Assembly (NCBI GenBank): GCA_946627575.1
Contig: CAMOVS010000024.1
Span: 1-9,875, forward strand
Source: an uncultured Lachnospiraceae bacterium
Lineage (GTDB): Bacteria > Bacillota > Clostridia > Lachnospirales > Lachnospiraceae
Direction: 5' to 3'
Length of the DNA stretch: 9,875 bases
In this document: positions 1 through 9,079 of the stretch, in pieces
Position numbering within the stretch: position 1 is the stretch's first letter
Layout of the letters: every line of letters starts with the position of its first letter
Notes under the pieces: model-generated
Database searches by the model: none
Seen by the model: only the letters and a program-made list of their open reading frames with translations
Told to the model about the DNA's origin: nothing
Made by a program: the position numbers and the translations under genes

Positions 1-939
<939 letters not shown>

Positions 940-966
940 TTAAAAGTATTTATTTACATTAACACT

Positions 967-1833
967 TTAGCTCAGGGCTTCTGCTCCCGATATAATCTCC
1001 GTCAGCTCCTGGGTGATCGCTCCCTGTCTTGCCCTGTTATAAGCCAGAGACAGGGTGGCAATCATATCCTGAGCATTACTGGTGGCAGAATCCATAGCCT
1101 GCATCCTGGCGCCGTTTTCGCTGGCAACGGCCTCGATGAAGGCCCCGTATATAATCGAATTGATATACTTGGGGATCAGCATATCCAGAGCTTCTTCGGC
1201 TTCAGGCTCATAGTTCATGGGAGAGGACTCCTTACTCCCTTCTCCTTCTTCTAGGGCAAAAGCAGCAGGATCCACAGGGAGAAGCTTGAGCAGAACCGGC
1301 TCATGGACTACCGTATTTTTAAAGTTGGTATAAGCTATATAGATTTCCCCGATCTCTCCTGACATATAGGCGTCCAGCATTTTCTTTCCGGTCGCAACGG
1401 CATCGGAGAAAAGAGGATCATTCATGATATCCGAGTCGTCATCATGGATGGTATAACCTCGGTGGGTCAGGGTCTCAATTCCCTTCTTGCCGATCCCCCA
1501 GATAAGCAGATCTTCTTTATTCCAGCCAGGCTCTTCTATCTTTTTAACTACATTGTTATTGTAGCCGCCGGCCAGTCCCCGGTTGGAGGTTACCACAAGC
1601 AGACCTTTTTTTCCGGATCCGTTGCCGGTCAGATAGGGGTGGTCCAGGCTGCCCGATCTGGAGAGAATGGACTGGACCGTCTCATAGAGCTTGTGAAAAT
1701 AAGGTTTGGATTCCTCAGCTCTTGTCTTAGCCTTCTGGAGCTTGACTGTGGCCACCAGCTTCATGGCTTTGGTGATCTGCTGGGTACTCTCGATGCTGTC
1801 CCTGCGCCGCTTGATATCTCTCATAGAAGCCAT
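967..1833 (-). CDS. atpG: F1F0 ATP synthase subunit gamma
   Basis: This is the central rotor shaft of F1, which couples rotation of the c-ring to catalysis in the alpha3beta3 head. The 288-residue protein is the normal family length. The N-terminal helix carries MRDIKRRRDSIESTQQITKA, and the C-terminal helix carries RMQAMDSATSNAQDMI followed by YNRARQGAITQELTEI; both form the conserved coiled coil inserted into the hexamer. A somewhat acidic stretch around residues 195-215, rich in Glu and Ser, lies in the less conserved globular part. The ATG at 1833 (MASMRD) matches the usual MAS(L/M)RDI start; an in-frame ATG three codons later is less likely. The gene starts 15 nt after the atpA stop, behind a modest GGTGA site, which fits co-translation within the operon. 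Confidence 0.98.
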   Translation of the reverse strand: MASMRDIKRRRDSIESTQQITKAMKLVATVKLQKAKTRAEESKPYFHKLYETVQSILSRSGSLDHPYLTGNGSGKKGLLVVTSNRGLAGGYNNNVVKKIEEPGWNKEDLLIWGIGKKGIETLTHRGYTIHDDDSDIMNDPLFSDAVATGKKMLDAYMSGEIGEIYIAYTNFKNTVVHEPVLLKLLPVDPAAFALEEGEGSKESSPMNYEPEAEEALDMLIPKYINSIIYGAFIEAVASENGARMQAMDSATSNAQDMIATLSLAYNRARQGAITQELTEIISGAEALS

Positions 1834-1848
1834 GTCTAATCACCGCCC

Positions 1849-3390
<1,542 letters not shown>

Positions 3391-3393
3391 CTA

Positions 3394-3939
3394 TCAGACC
3401 CGGACTCTCATCAGGTCTTTCTGCAGGCTGAGGAGCTGGGTTTTCAAACTGCTGTCAAGAACCCTGTCCCCGATCCTTACCACCAGACCTCCCAGGAGAG
3501 AGGGATCCTCCTGATATATCATTTCAAAAGACTGATATCCGGTGGTCTCCAGGAGCCTGTTTTCCAGTTTCTTCTTCTGGTCAGAAGTCAGAGGGAAGGG
3601 GGCAGTCACATAAGCAGTACCAATGCCCCGGTACTCCTTAACCTTGCTAATAAATACCTCCAGAATCGCGGGAATCTCCTTCTGTCTGTCCTTCTCCACA
3701 ACCACATGGAATAATCCTGCCAGATCTCCGGATACTCTCTCTGCAAATACCCGATCAAGCAGATCAAGCTTCTCCTCCTTGGGGATCTTCGGATGTCTCA
3801 GGATCCGAAGAAAATCTTCATTCTCATCCAGGATCTTTCGAACCGCCAGCACTTCTTCGTAGAGCTCATCTACCCGCCCATCTTCCATAGCGGCTTCAAA
3901 CAGAGCCTGTCCGTATATACTGCTCAGCTGTTTTGCCAT
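3394..3939 (-). CDS. atpH: F1F0 ATP synthase subunit delta
   Basis: This is the peripheral stalk subunit (OSCP family), which joins the top of the F1 head to the b-subunit stalk. The 181 residues match the usual 175-185. The N-terminal helical domain begins MAKQLSSIYGQALFEAA. The C-terminal part carries the family pattern of a beta strand ending in YQEDPSLLGGLVVRIGDRVLD, a D-S-S-L-K-T-Q-L motif and a final helix. The gene overlaps the end of atpF by 16 nt (3924-3939), so its translation is probably coupled to atpF. A GGTGA sequence 7 nt before the ATG gives a moderate ribosome binding site. The identity rests on the C-terminal motif and on the position between atpF and atpA. Confidence 0.97.
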   Translation of the reverse strand: MAKQLSSIYGQALFEAAMEDGRVDELYEEVLAVRKILDENEDFLRILRHPKIPKEEKLDLLDRVFAERVSGDLAGLFHVVVEKDRQKEIPAILEVFISKVKEYRGIGTAYVTAPFPLTSDQKKKLENRLLETTGYQSFEMIYQEDPSLLGGLVVRIGDRVLDSSLKTQLLSLQKDLMRVRV

Positions 3940-4466
3940 GTCGCTTCACCCATCTCTTTCAAGGTCTGCTCAAACAGAGCATTCTGCTTGTCAGCATTCA
4001 CGGAGGCGCCGATAATCTTCTCGGATAAAAGAGTTGATACAGAAATGATTTCCTGCTTCACCTCATCCTTCACCCGCTTCTTCTCAAGCTCAGCCTCCCG
4101 CTGGGCATTCTCGATGATACGTCCGGCTTCCTGCCTGGCATCGGCAAGGATTTCCTCTTCCCTGACAAGGGCCTTCCTTCTGGATTCATCGAGTATCTGC
4201 TCCGCTGTCTGATGGATCTCTTTTAATTTTTTGTCATATTCTTCCCGTAAAGCTTCGGCTTCCTGCCGGCTTTGCTCCGCATCACGGACATCCTTCATTA
4301 CCCGCTCTTTCCGGTTGTTGAGAATCTTTCTGACCGGGTCGATCAGCAGATAACTTCCCAGCAGGAAGAGGATGAATACCGCAAGCATCTGAAAACACAT
4401 CTGGAAAAGAAGCTGTGGATCCAGGCCGAATATCCTCTGGTCATAGACCAGCGTGTCTAAAAGCAT
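3924..4466 (-). CDS. atpF: F1F0 ATP synthase subunit b
   Basis: This is the membrane-anchored peripheral stalk subunit, which dimerises and holds the F1 head against rotor torque. The 180 residues contain one hydrophobic segment at about 20-42. The conserved region DPVRKILNNRKERVMKDV follows at about 43-60, then a long, highly charged helix rich in Glu, Lys, Arg and Ala to about 150, as expected for the right-handed coiled coil. The ATG at 4466 has an AAAGGAGG ribosome binding site. The gene lies 80 nt downstream of atpE, the second-largest gap inside the atp cluster, and that gap holds two stem-loops. Its last 16 nt overlap atpH. Confidence 0.97.
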   Translation of the reverse strand: MLLDTLVYDQRIFGLDPQLLFQMCFQMLAVFILFLLGSYLLIDPVRKILNNRKERVMKDVRDAEQSRQEAEALREEYDKKLKEIHQTAEQILDESRRKALVREEEILADARQEAGRIIENAQREAELEKKRVKDEVKQEIISVSTLLSEKIIGASVNADKQNALFEQTLKEMGEATWQNS

Positions 4467-4482
4467 GCCCCGGCCTCCTTTC

Positions 4483-4522
4483 GATTGGCATCCAATCTGT
4501 CTCTTGCTGTTCCCTCAGGAAC
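4483..4522 (-). repeat. Two small inverted repeats between atpE and atpF
   Basis: GATTGG and CCAATC (4483-4488 and 4492-4497) form a perfect 6-bp stem with a 3-nt loop, ending 4-5 nt upstream of the atpF ribosome binding site. GTTCC and GGAAC (4509-4513 and 4518-4522) form a second 5-bp stem with a 4-nt loop. Neither is followed by a U-run in the direction of transcription, so they are not classical terminators. They may affect mRNA stability or atpF initiation; this is inference. Confidence 0.5.
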
Positions 4523-4546
4523 CTTCTATGGATCTTTCGCACAATC

Positions 4547-4831
<285 letters not shown>

Positions 4832-4883
4832 CATAAATTAAACAATGCTATATAAAAGAACTTTCTAAAATCAATGTATAATG

Positions 4884-5627
4884 CTAATCCGGATAGCGGT
4901 CTGTGATAAATACCATGGTCAGCATGCCGAATACATAGGTCTGTATAACCCCGGAAAAGAGATCAAAGTAACCATGGAGAAAGGACGGCAGTCCGATCTT
5001 AGCAAACCAGGGCATCAGGGCATACCACAGAGCCATCATGATGGTGCCGGCCATGACATTGCCAAAAAGACGCAGGGACATGGATACCGGCGTGGAAAAC
5101 TCGCTGATCACATTGACCGGAAAAAAGATGGGCAAAGGTTCAAACAGGTCCTTCACAAAGCGGATCCCGTTGGATTTGACCCAAGCCACTTCTATTAGAA
5201 TAAAAGTAATGAAAGCCAGGCCAAAGGTGGTCGCAAAATCCGCCGTCGGCGGACGCAGGCCAAAGAGGCCGGATATGTTGGAGAATAAGATGAAGATCAT
5301 CAGCATCTCCACATAATTAATATAAGGCTTGGCATGTTTGCCCATATTGCTGTTGACGATGCCGTCCAGAGACTCCACCAGCATCTCCGCCAGATTCTGT
5401 ACCAGATTGGGCTCGTCATAATCTTTCATGATCTCATGTCTGGCAATCAATATCAGGGCCAGGATAAAGAGACATACAATCACGGTCGTAACCATGGTCG
5501 TATTGATAGAAACCACCGGCCCGCCAAAAAGCCGGAACTCATGATAACTGTGAATAAAAAAATCCGCCTTGCTGTCACTGTTTAGCAACATGGGCACTGC
5601 AGCGGATCCCGCTGTCCCATATGCCAT
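4884..5627 (-). CDS. atpB: F1F0 ATP synthase subunit a
   Basis: This is the stator membrane subunit that forms the two ion half-channels against the c-ring. The 247 residues are within the family range. Hydrophobic helices lie at about 43-63, 105-123, 132-150, 183-208 and 219-242. The signature helix reads STPVSMSLRLFGNVMAGT; Arg186 is the essential stator arginine, equivalent to Arg210 of E. coli. The last helix contains GVIQTYVFGMLT, with the conserved Gln at 229. The ATG at 5627 is preceded by a GAAGGAAGGTGG ribosome binding site. The gene lies 67 nt upstream of atpE and 95 nt downstream of atpI. With the c subunit signature, it probably conducts Na+; the a-subunit sequence alone does not settle this. 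Confidence 0.97.
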   Translation of the reverse strand: MAYGTAGSAAVPMLLNSDSKADFFIHSYHEFRLFGGPVVSINTTMVTTVIVCLFILALILIARHEIMKDYDEPNLVQNLAEMLVESLDGIVNSNMGKHAKPYINYVEMLMIFILFSNISGLFGLRPPTADFATTFGLAFITFILIEVAWVKSNGIRFVKDLFEPLPIFFPVNVISEFSTPVSMSLRLFGNVMAGTIMMALWYALMPWFAKIGLPSFLHGYFDLFSGVIQTYVFGMLTMVFITDRYPD

Positions 5628-5679
5628 AATCCCACCTTCCTTCTGATAAATATCTCCAACAATCGCCTGATGAACAGAC

Positions 5680-5714
5680 CCTTCCTATAGCAGATACAAT
5701 AACTATATGGAAGG
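5680..5714 (-). repeat. Stem-loop between atpI and atpB
   Basis: CTTCCTATAG at 5681-5690 pairs with CTATATGGAAG at 5703-5713, leaving one bulged base; an extra C-G pair (5680/5714) closes the base. This gives an 11-bp stem with a 12-nt loop in the 95-nt gap ahead of atpB. No U-run follows on the minus strand, so a terminator is unlikely; an mRNA processing or stability element is possible. Confidence 0.5.
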
Positions 5715-5722
5715 CATGTCTT

Positions 5723-6127
5723 CTATAAATATTTGCGAAATAATTTCCTGGTTATATAGACATTGGTATATACGTGCAGATAGGCCGATACTTTCAGTCC
5801 CAGAAGGCCGATCAGTATGCCTGCAAAGCTGAACCTTGAGCTTAGAAGGCCGATCGCACATATAAGAAATATTCCTGCAGTCCTCAGCATGCTCATGGCG
5901 GCCATCTTCCTTCCAGCCGACCGGGCGTCCATGCCGCTGCAGTGCATGATCCCCAGATACATACTGAAGCTTGCCGCCAGGGCTGTCAGCGTCCCCAGCA
6001 GGAGTCCCAGACTGTAGGACAGTCTGTCGGGCATAATGACAAGGCCCAGCAATTCCATGACCAGGCTGTATGCAAGGCAGCCGACCATCAGATCAATCTG
6101 GGTCTCTCTAAGAAGCGGATCTTTCAT
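5723..6127 (-). CDS. atpI: ATP synthase accessory membrane protein, AtpI family
   Basis: This is a small membrane protein of the ATP synthase subunit I family, which in other bacteria helps assemble the c-ring or keep it stable. With the ATG at 6127 it has 134 residues. Four hydrophobic segments follow a short N-terminus (MKDPLLRETQ): roughly residues 16-33, 38-58, 76-94 and 97-113. The C-terminus is short and basic (TRKLFRKYL). A longer reading from 6205 would overlap atpZ by 98 nt and lacks a good ribosome binding site, whereas a GGGAG sits 9 nt before the ATG at 6127. That start overlaps the atpZ stop by 20 nt. Sequence similarity in this family is weak, so the call leans on length, helices and position directly before atpB. 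Confidence 0.8.
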   Translation of the reverse strand: MKDPLLRETQIDLMVGCLAYSLVMELLGLVIMPDRLSYSLGLLLGTLTALAASFSMYLGIMHCSGMDARSAGRKMAAMSMLRTAGIFLICAIGLLSSRFSFAGILIGLLGLKVSAYLHVYTNVYITRKLFRKYL

Positions 6128-6488
6128 CAGCATCAACTCCCTCATCTCCGGGACATTCCCCTCCCGATTCTTCTTCCTGGCAGGAATCGCCACCGGAAAA
6201 GTCATTTATCCAATCATTATAATCTTCTGCCAGTCCGACCCCTTCCGGGTTCTTCAGACTGGTGAACTTCAAAATCATCCGGTAACAGGATCGAAATCCT
6301 GCCAAAATACCCAGCAGCAGAAACAAAGGAAACAAAAACAGGTTATGAAGACGGTCTCCCAGAATCCGTCCGATGATACCGCACAGGAATATTGCCGTCA
6401 GCATCGTCAGACCCAGCTGAAGAATGAGTACCACCATTCTCATGGACCGGCGGCGGCTTTCCAACTGTCTTTTTTCCCTGTCTGTCAT
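6108..6488 (-). CDS. atpZ: AtpZ/AtpI family membrane protein
   Basis: This is a short two-helix membrane protein of the kind encoded at the head of many Bacillota atp operons. Its role is still debated (c-ring assembly, or Mg2+/Ca2+ handling in alkaliphilic Bacillus). The 126 residues start with a basic stretch, MTDREKRQLESRRRS. Helix 1 follows (about 18-44), containing a Gly-rich GIIGRILGDRL, then helix 2 (about 50-66), ending GILAGFRSCYR; this is the usual AtpZ layout. The last 30 residues form an acidic tail with two cysteines. The ATG at 6488 has a GGGAGGAG site 7 nt upstream; a GTG directly before it is too close. The start shares one base with the tsaC stop (TGATG), and the end overlaps atpI by 20 nt. 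Confidence 0.82.
   Translation of the reverse strand: MTDREKRQLESRRRSMRMVVLILQLGLTMLTAIFLCGIIGRILGDRLHNLFLFPLFLLLGILAGFRSCYRMILKFTSLKNPEGVGLAEDYNDWINDFSGGDSCQEEESGGECPGDEGVDADERSAS
6137..6141 (-). promoter_or_regulatory. Ribosome binding site that decides the atpI start
   Basis: The minus strand reads GGGAG with a 9-nt spacer to the ATG at 6125-6127. Two other in-frame ATGs (6133 and 6145) are badly spaced from any purine-rich site. Confidence 0.5.
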
Positions 6489-7633
6489 CACAAGGCTCCT
6501 CCCGGGACATCCGTTTCTTCTATAAAAAAGCCTTCTTCACCCAGCCCTGGTTTTACCTTGATATGCCGATAGCCGGCTGCCTTCAGCAAGCGATTCATAA
6601 TGGCTTCCCCCAGGTCCTCGTCATAGAAGCTTTCAGAATAGATGGATGCGCAATTCAGGTCATCCATCTCCCTGAGGATCCGGTAAAGACCGGCAGCGAT
6701 TGTTTCCGGATGCTGGCGGCTGCCCACAGCCCTCACAACATCCCCCTTATACAGGCTCTCCGTCTCTTCCGTACCGATTATGCCGACACGAAGGCCCGCC
6801 TTACGGTCTTTTGCAGACAGAGCATTGATCGCTGCCGTCACGGCAGAAGAAGGCCCTTCAAACAAGGTCAATCTCCCCTTGGGAGCATAGTGACGGTATT
6901 TCATGCCGGGAGCTTTTGCTTTAATATCTTTCTTCATGGTCCGGGATGCAACCGCAGGGTCCAAATGGATCTGCCCGCCCCATACCCGGCTCAGGTCGCG
7001 GGGGCTAATGTAACCCGGTCTTAGTATCACCGGCTCTTCTTCCGTCATGTCCAGGATGGTCGACTCAATGCCGATATTCACCGGTCCCCCGTCAAGAATC
7101 ATGGGAATCCGCCCCTTCATATCCTCATACACATGGTCTGCAGTCGTAGGACTGGGCCTGCCGGAAAGATTGGCACTGGGAGCGGCAATCATCCGGCCGC
7201 TCTTTCGTATCAGTTCCGCAGCCAAAGGATGCGAAGGCATCCGGATCGCGACCGTCGGCAGTCCTCCTGTGGTCCCGTCGGGAACTTCCGGTCTTTTCGG
7301 AAGAATGATCGTCAGAGGACCAGGCCAGAAAGTCTCCATGATTTTCCGGACTCCCGGAGAAATGTCCCCGGACAATGCTTCCGCCTCGGCAAAATCAGCG
7401 ATATGTACAATCAACGGATTGTCGGAAGGTCTGCCCTTGGCTTCATAGATCCGGGCCGCGGCCTGAGCATTCATGGCATCGGCGCCAAGCCCATAAACCG
7501 TCTCGGTAGGAAAGGCCACCAGGCCTCCCTCCCGGATGATCCTGCCGGCCCGGTCCAGAGCTTCTGACCTGGCATCCTCGTCCAGAAGATCCATCCTGAC
7601 ACACTCTGTTTTCATTGACCAAGCCTTATCCAT
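6488..7633 (-). CDS. tsaC: L-threonylcarbamoyladenylate synthase, Sua5/YwlC type
   Basis: This cytoplasmic enzyme makes threonylcarbamoyl-AMP from threonine, bicarbonate and ATP, the first step of the t6A37 modification of ANN-decoding tRNAs. The 381 residues contain a full YrdC domain (about 23-215): GGLVAFPTETVYGLG at 36-50, the KGRPSDNPL nucleotide-site motif at 66-74, and APSANLSGRPSPT at 151-163. The linker KAPGMKYRHYAP (240-251) and a C-terminal SUA5 Rossmann-like domain follow, so this is the long Sua5 form rather than the short TsaC form. An ATG at 7633 with GAGGG 7 nt upstream is preferred. The open frame extends back to 7804, but that part resembles no known extension and crosses the likely promoter; an ATG at 7615 is also possible. 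The stop overlaps the atpZ start. Confidence 0.93.
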   Translation of the reverse strand: MDKAWSMKTECVRMDLLDEDARSEALDRAGRIIREGGLVAFPTETVYGLGADAMNAQAAARIYEAKGRPSDNPLIVHIADFAEAEALSGDISPGVRKIMETFWPGPLTIILPKRPEVPDGTTGGLPTVAIRMPSHPLAAELIRKSGRMIAAPSANLSGRPSPTTADHVYEDMKGRIPMILDGGPVNIGIESTILDMTEEEPVILRPGYISPRDLSRVWGGQIHLDPAVASRTMKKDIKAKAPGMKYRHYAPKGRLTLFEGPSSAVTAAINALSAKDRKAGLRVGIIGTEETESLYKGDVVRAVGSRQHPETIAAGLYRILREMDDLNCASIYSESFYDEDLGEAIMNRLLKAAGYRHIKVKPGLGEEGFFIEETDVPGGAL

Positions 7634-7640
7634 CCAGGTT

Positions 7641-7645
7641 CCCTC
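7641..7645 (-). promoter_or_regulatory. Ribosome binding site that decides the tsaC start
   Basis: The minus strand reads GAGGG with a 7-nt spacer to the ATG at 7631-7633. The next ATG upstream (7681) has no comparable site at a proper distance. Confidence 0.5.
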
Positions 7646-7720
7646 ACAATCTTCCGCTGAATCATTGTCATTTTCGTCCATCCGTCCGGCGCTATGCCTG
7701 CAGGGCGATAATGATGTATT

Positions 7721-7749
7721 ACTATAACATGAACACCCTTTGAAGTCAA
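7721..7749 (-). promoter_or_regulatory. Sigma-A-type promoter for tsaC and the atp cluster
   Basis: On the minus strand the -35 box is TTGACT (7749-7744) and the -10 box TATAGT (7726-7721), separated by exactly 17 nt; each matches the consensus at five of six positions. The start of transcription would fall near 7714, giving a leader of about 80 nt before tsaC. No equally good promoter is visible between tsaC and atpB, so this may serve the whole cluster. Confidence 0.7.
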
Positions 7750-7876
7750 AGATTGCGGCATTTCCTCCTTGGTATAGGGATCGAAAAAATATTCTGCTGC
7801 GCAAAACCTGCTCATCTGCAAATAGCTGTTACTAACAATCAATGCCGCTTCTATAATATATCATTATTACTATTTA

Positions 7877-7926
7877 TTTACAATTGTATTTTTCTTCTTT
7901 ACAATAGAGTCCTTTATGGCTATACT
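7877..7926 (+). promoter_or_regulatory. Two overlapping sigma-A-type promoters for mecA
   Basis: The first promoter is TTTACA (7877-7882), 17 nt, TACAAT (7900-7905). The second is TTTACA (7898-7903), 17 nt, TATACT (7921-7926). The -35 of the second shares bases 7900-7903 with the -10 of the first, so polymerase can occupy only one at a time. Starts near 7912 and 7933 would give leaders of about 130 and 110 nt. Confidence 0.7.
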
Positions 7927-8041
7927 GTAATTCAGTTTCCAGATAATTATCTCCGATCCATTCCGGATTACCCCTATGGTCTGCTTGAAGGGAGCCTGGC
8001 CTCCTTCCGAGATGATAACAGACGGAAAGGACTTATTTAGA

Positions 8042-8935
8042 ATGACTATAGAAAGAATAAATGATCATCAGATCCGGGCAACCCTTACCCGGGATGATTT
8101 TGAAGACCGCCATCTGCGTCTGGCCGAACTGGTTATGGGTTCGGAAAAGGCCCGTGACCTCCTAAAAGATCTTATGCAGCAGGCATATATTGAACATGGC
8201 TTTGAGACAGATGAAAAATTCCCCCTTATGATAGAAGCGATCCCCGTATCCAAAGATTGTCTGATCCTGGTTATTACCAGGGTGGAAGATCCGGATGAAT
8301 TCGAAGACAAGTTTTCCCGTTTTAACAAGCTGATCTCCAACGAGATTGACATGGATCCGGGAAGGGAAGATCATCTTGATGCTGGTGCGGAGAATGAGGA
8401 AGAAGACAGTGAAGAGGAAGAAGGATCCAAACTCATGCAGTTCTTCAATGATCTCCTCCGGAAGAAGTTCATGGAAGATGAGAGTTCTGCAGAGGCTCTT
8501 CCGGGCAAGGATGCCGAAGAGGCAGAAGAGCTTCCTGCCGTCAGTCCTGAGGCGGAGAATCCGCTTCCGGAAAGAAGCTCTTCCAGGAAAAAACCGGCTG
8601 CCGGCGGATCCGGAAGGATAGAAGCAAATAAGAAGGCAGAAGCTGTTCATATGTTTTCCTTTTCCTCCATGAATACCGTATCCTCCTGCTGTGCCCTGAT
8701 TGAACCCTTTTTCAATGGAAGCAGCGCCCTTTATAAGAATCCCTATGAGAACGATTATCTTCTGGTTCTGCACAGACCGGAGGAAGATGACGGAGCATAC
8801 GACCGTTCCTGCCATCTGGTATGTGATTTCGGTTTTCCCATTCATCATACGGATGCCCTGGAATCCTATTTCAAAGAACACTACCGGGTTCTTCTTGGCG
8901 AAGATGCCGTAAAGACTCTGAGCACGCTCGCTTAA
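8042..8935 (+). CDS. mecA: Adaptor protein MecA (ClpC adaptor)
   Basis: MecA-family proteins hand substrates to the ClpC ATPase, and thus to ClpCP proteolysis, and help assemble the ClpC hexamer. In Bacillus subtilis the target is the competence factor ComK. The N-terminal substrate domain begins MTIERINDHQIRATLTRDDF and extends to about residue 98. The C-terminal ClpC-binding domain covers about 203-297 and contains FSSMNTVSSCCALI, the NPYENDYLLVLHR strand and FCDFG-like CDFGFP. The total of 297 residues exceeds the roughly 220 of B. subtilis MecA because of a linker at 101-202, very rich in Glu and Asp. The ATG at 8042 has AAAGGA 10 nt upstream and gives the family's standard first residues; an upstream ATG at 7976 adds 22 residues of no known kind. 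No partner gene lies beside it. Confidence 0.93.
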   Translation: MTIERINDHQIRATLTRDDFEDRHLRLAELVMGSEKARDLLKDLMQQAYIEHGFETDEKFPLMIEAIPVSKDCLILVITRVEDPDEFEDKFSRFNKLISNEIDMDPGREDHLDAGAENEEEDSEEEEGSKLMQFFNDLLRKKFMEDESSAEALPGKDAEEAEELPAVSPEAENPLPERSSSRKKPAAGGSGRIEANKKAEAVHMFSFSSMNTVSSCCALIEPFFNGSSALYKNPYENDYLLVLHRPEEDDGAYDRSCHLVCDFGFPIHHTDALESYFKEHYRVLLGEDAVKTLSTLA

Positions 8936-8980
8936 AGTCTCAGGCCTTCCTGCCGGTCAATATCCAAAAAAACATTCACA

Positions 8981-9046
8981 AAAAGGGAGCTGTCGTTCAT
9001 GCTATGCTATTCTCAAGCAGCACAGCACGAGCAGCAGCTCCCTTTT
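8981..9046. terminator. Bidirectional rho-independent terminator between mecA and the DUF1858 gene
   Basis: AAAAGGGAGCTG (8981-8992) and CAGCTCCCTTTT (9035-9046) form a perfect 12-bp inverted repeat between two convergent genes. On the plus strand the U-run is UUUU and on the minus strand UUUUU, both partly inside the stem, so it can end both transcripts. The 42-nt loop is long, but part of it can pair further: TCG/CGA, then TGCT/AGCA twice, with a 7-nt apical loop ATTCTCA. Confidence 0.7.
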
Positions 9047-9079
9047 ACAAATCCTGTTCAGATATTCATGCCCTTCTTA

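Larger units (their letters stand above)
7634..8041. other. Divergent intergenic region between tsaC and mecA
   Basis: These 408 bases hold no gene I can support. The centre (about 7845-7930) is A+T-rich and contains several promoter-like elements on both strands. Besides the two mecA promoters, there is a plus-strand TATAAT at 7852-7857 with a poor -35, and a minus-strand TTGTAA (7883-7878) with 17 nt to TATATT (7860-7855). The stretch 7935-8041 is the mecA leader; an imperfect hairpin (GAAGGGAG at 7987-7994 with CTCCTTC at 8001-8007) could form in it. Confidence 0.7.

Noticed and set aside
6128..6205. Longer atpI reading starting at 6205
   Set aside because: It would overlap atpZ by 98 nt and add a charged N-terminus not typical of the family; the ATG at 6127 has a properly spaced GGGAG.
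7634..7804. Longer tsaC reading starting at 7804
   Set aside because: The extra 57 residues match no Sua5 extension, would start upstream of the predicted transcription start near 7714, and the ATG at 7633 has a better ribosome binding site.
7612..7842. Minus-strand frame of 76 codons upstream of tsaC
   Set aside because: It begins with TTG without a good ribosome binding site, crosses the likely promoter at 7721-7749, overlaps the tsaC start in another frame, and resembles nothing I know.
8162..8881. Long minus-strand open frame (239 codons) opposite mecA
   Set aside because: It is antisense to a well-recognised MecA, lacks a recognisable domain, and has no promoter or ribosome binding site.
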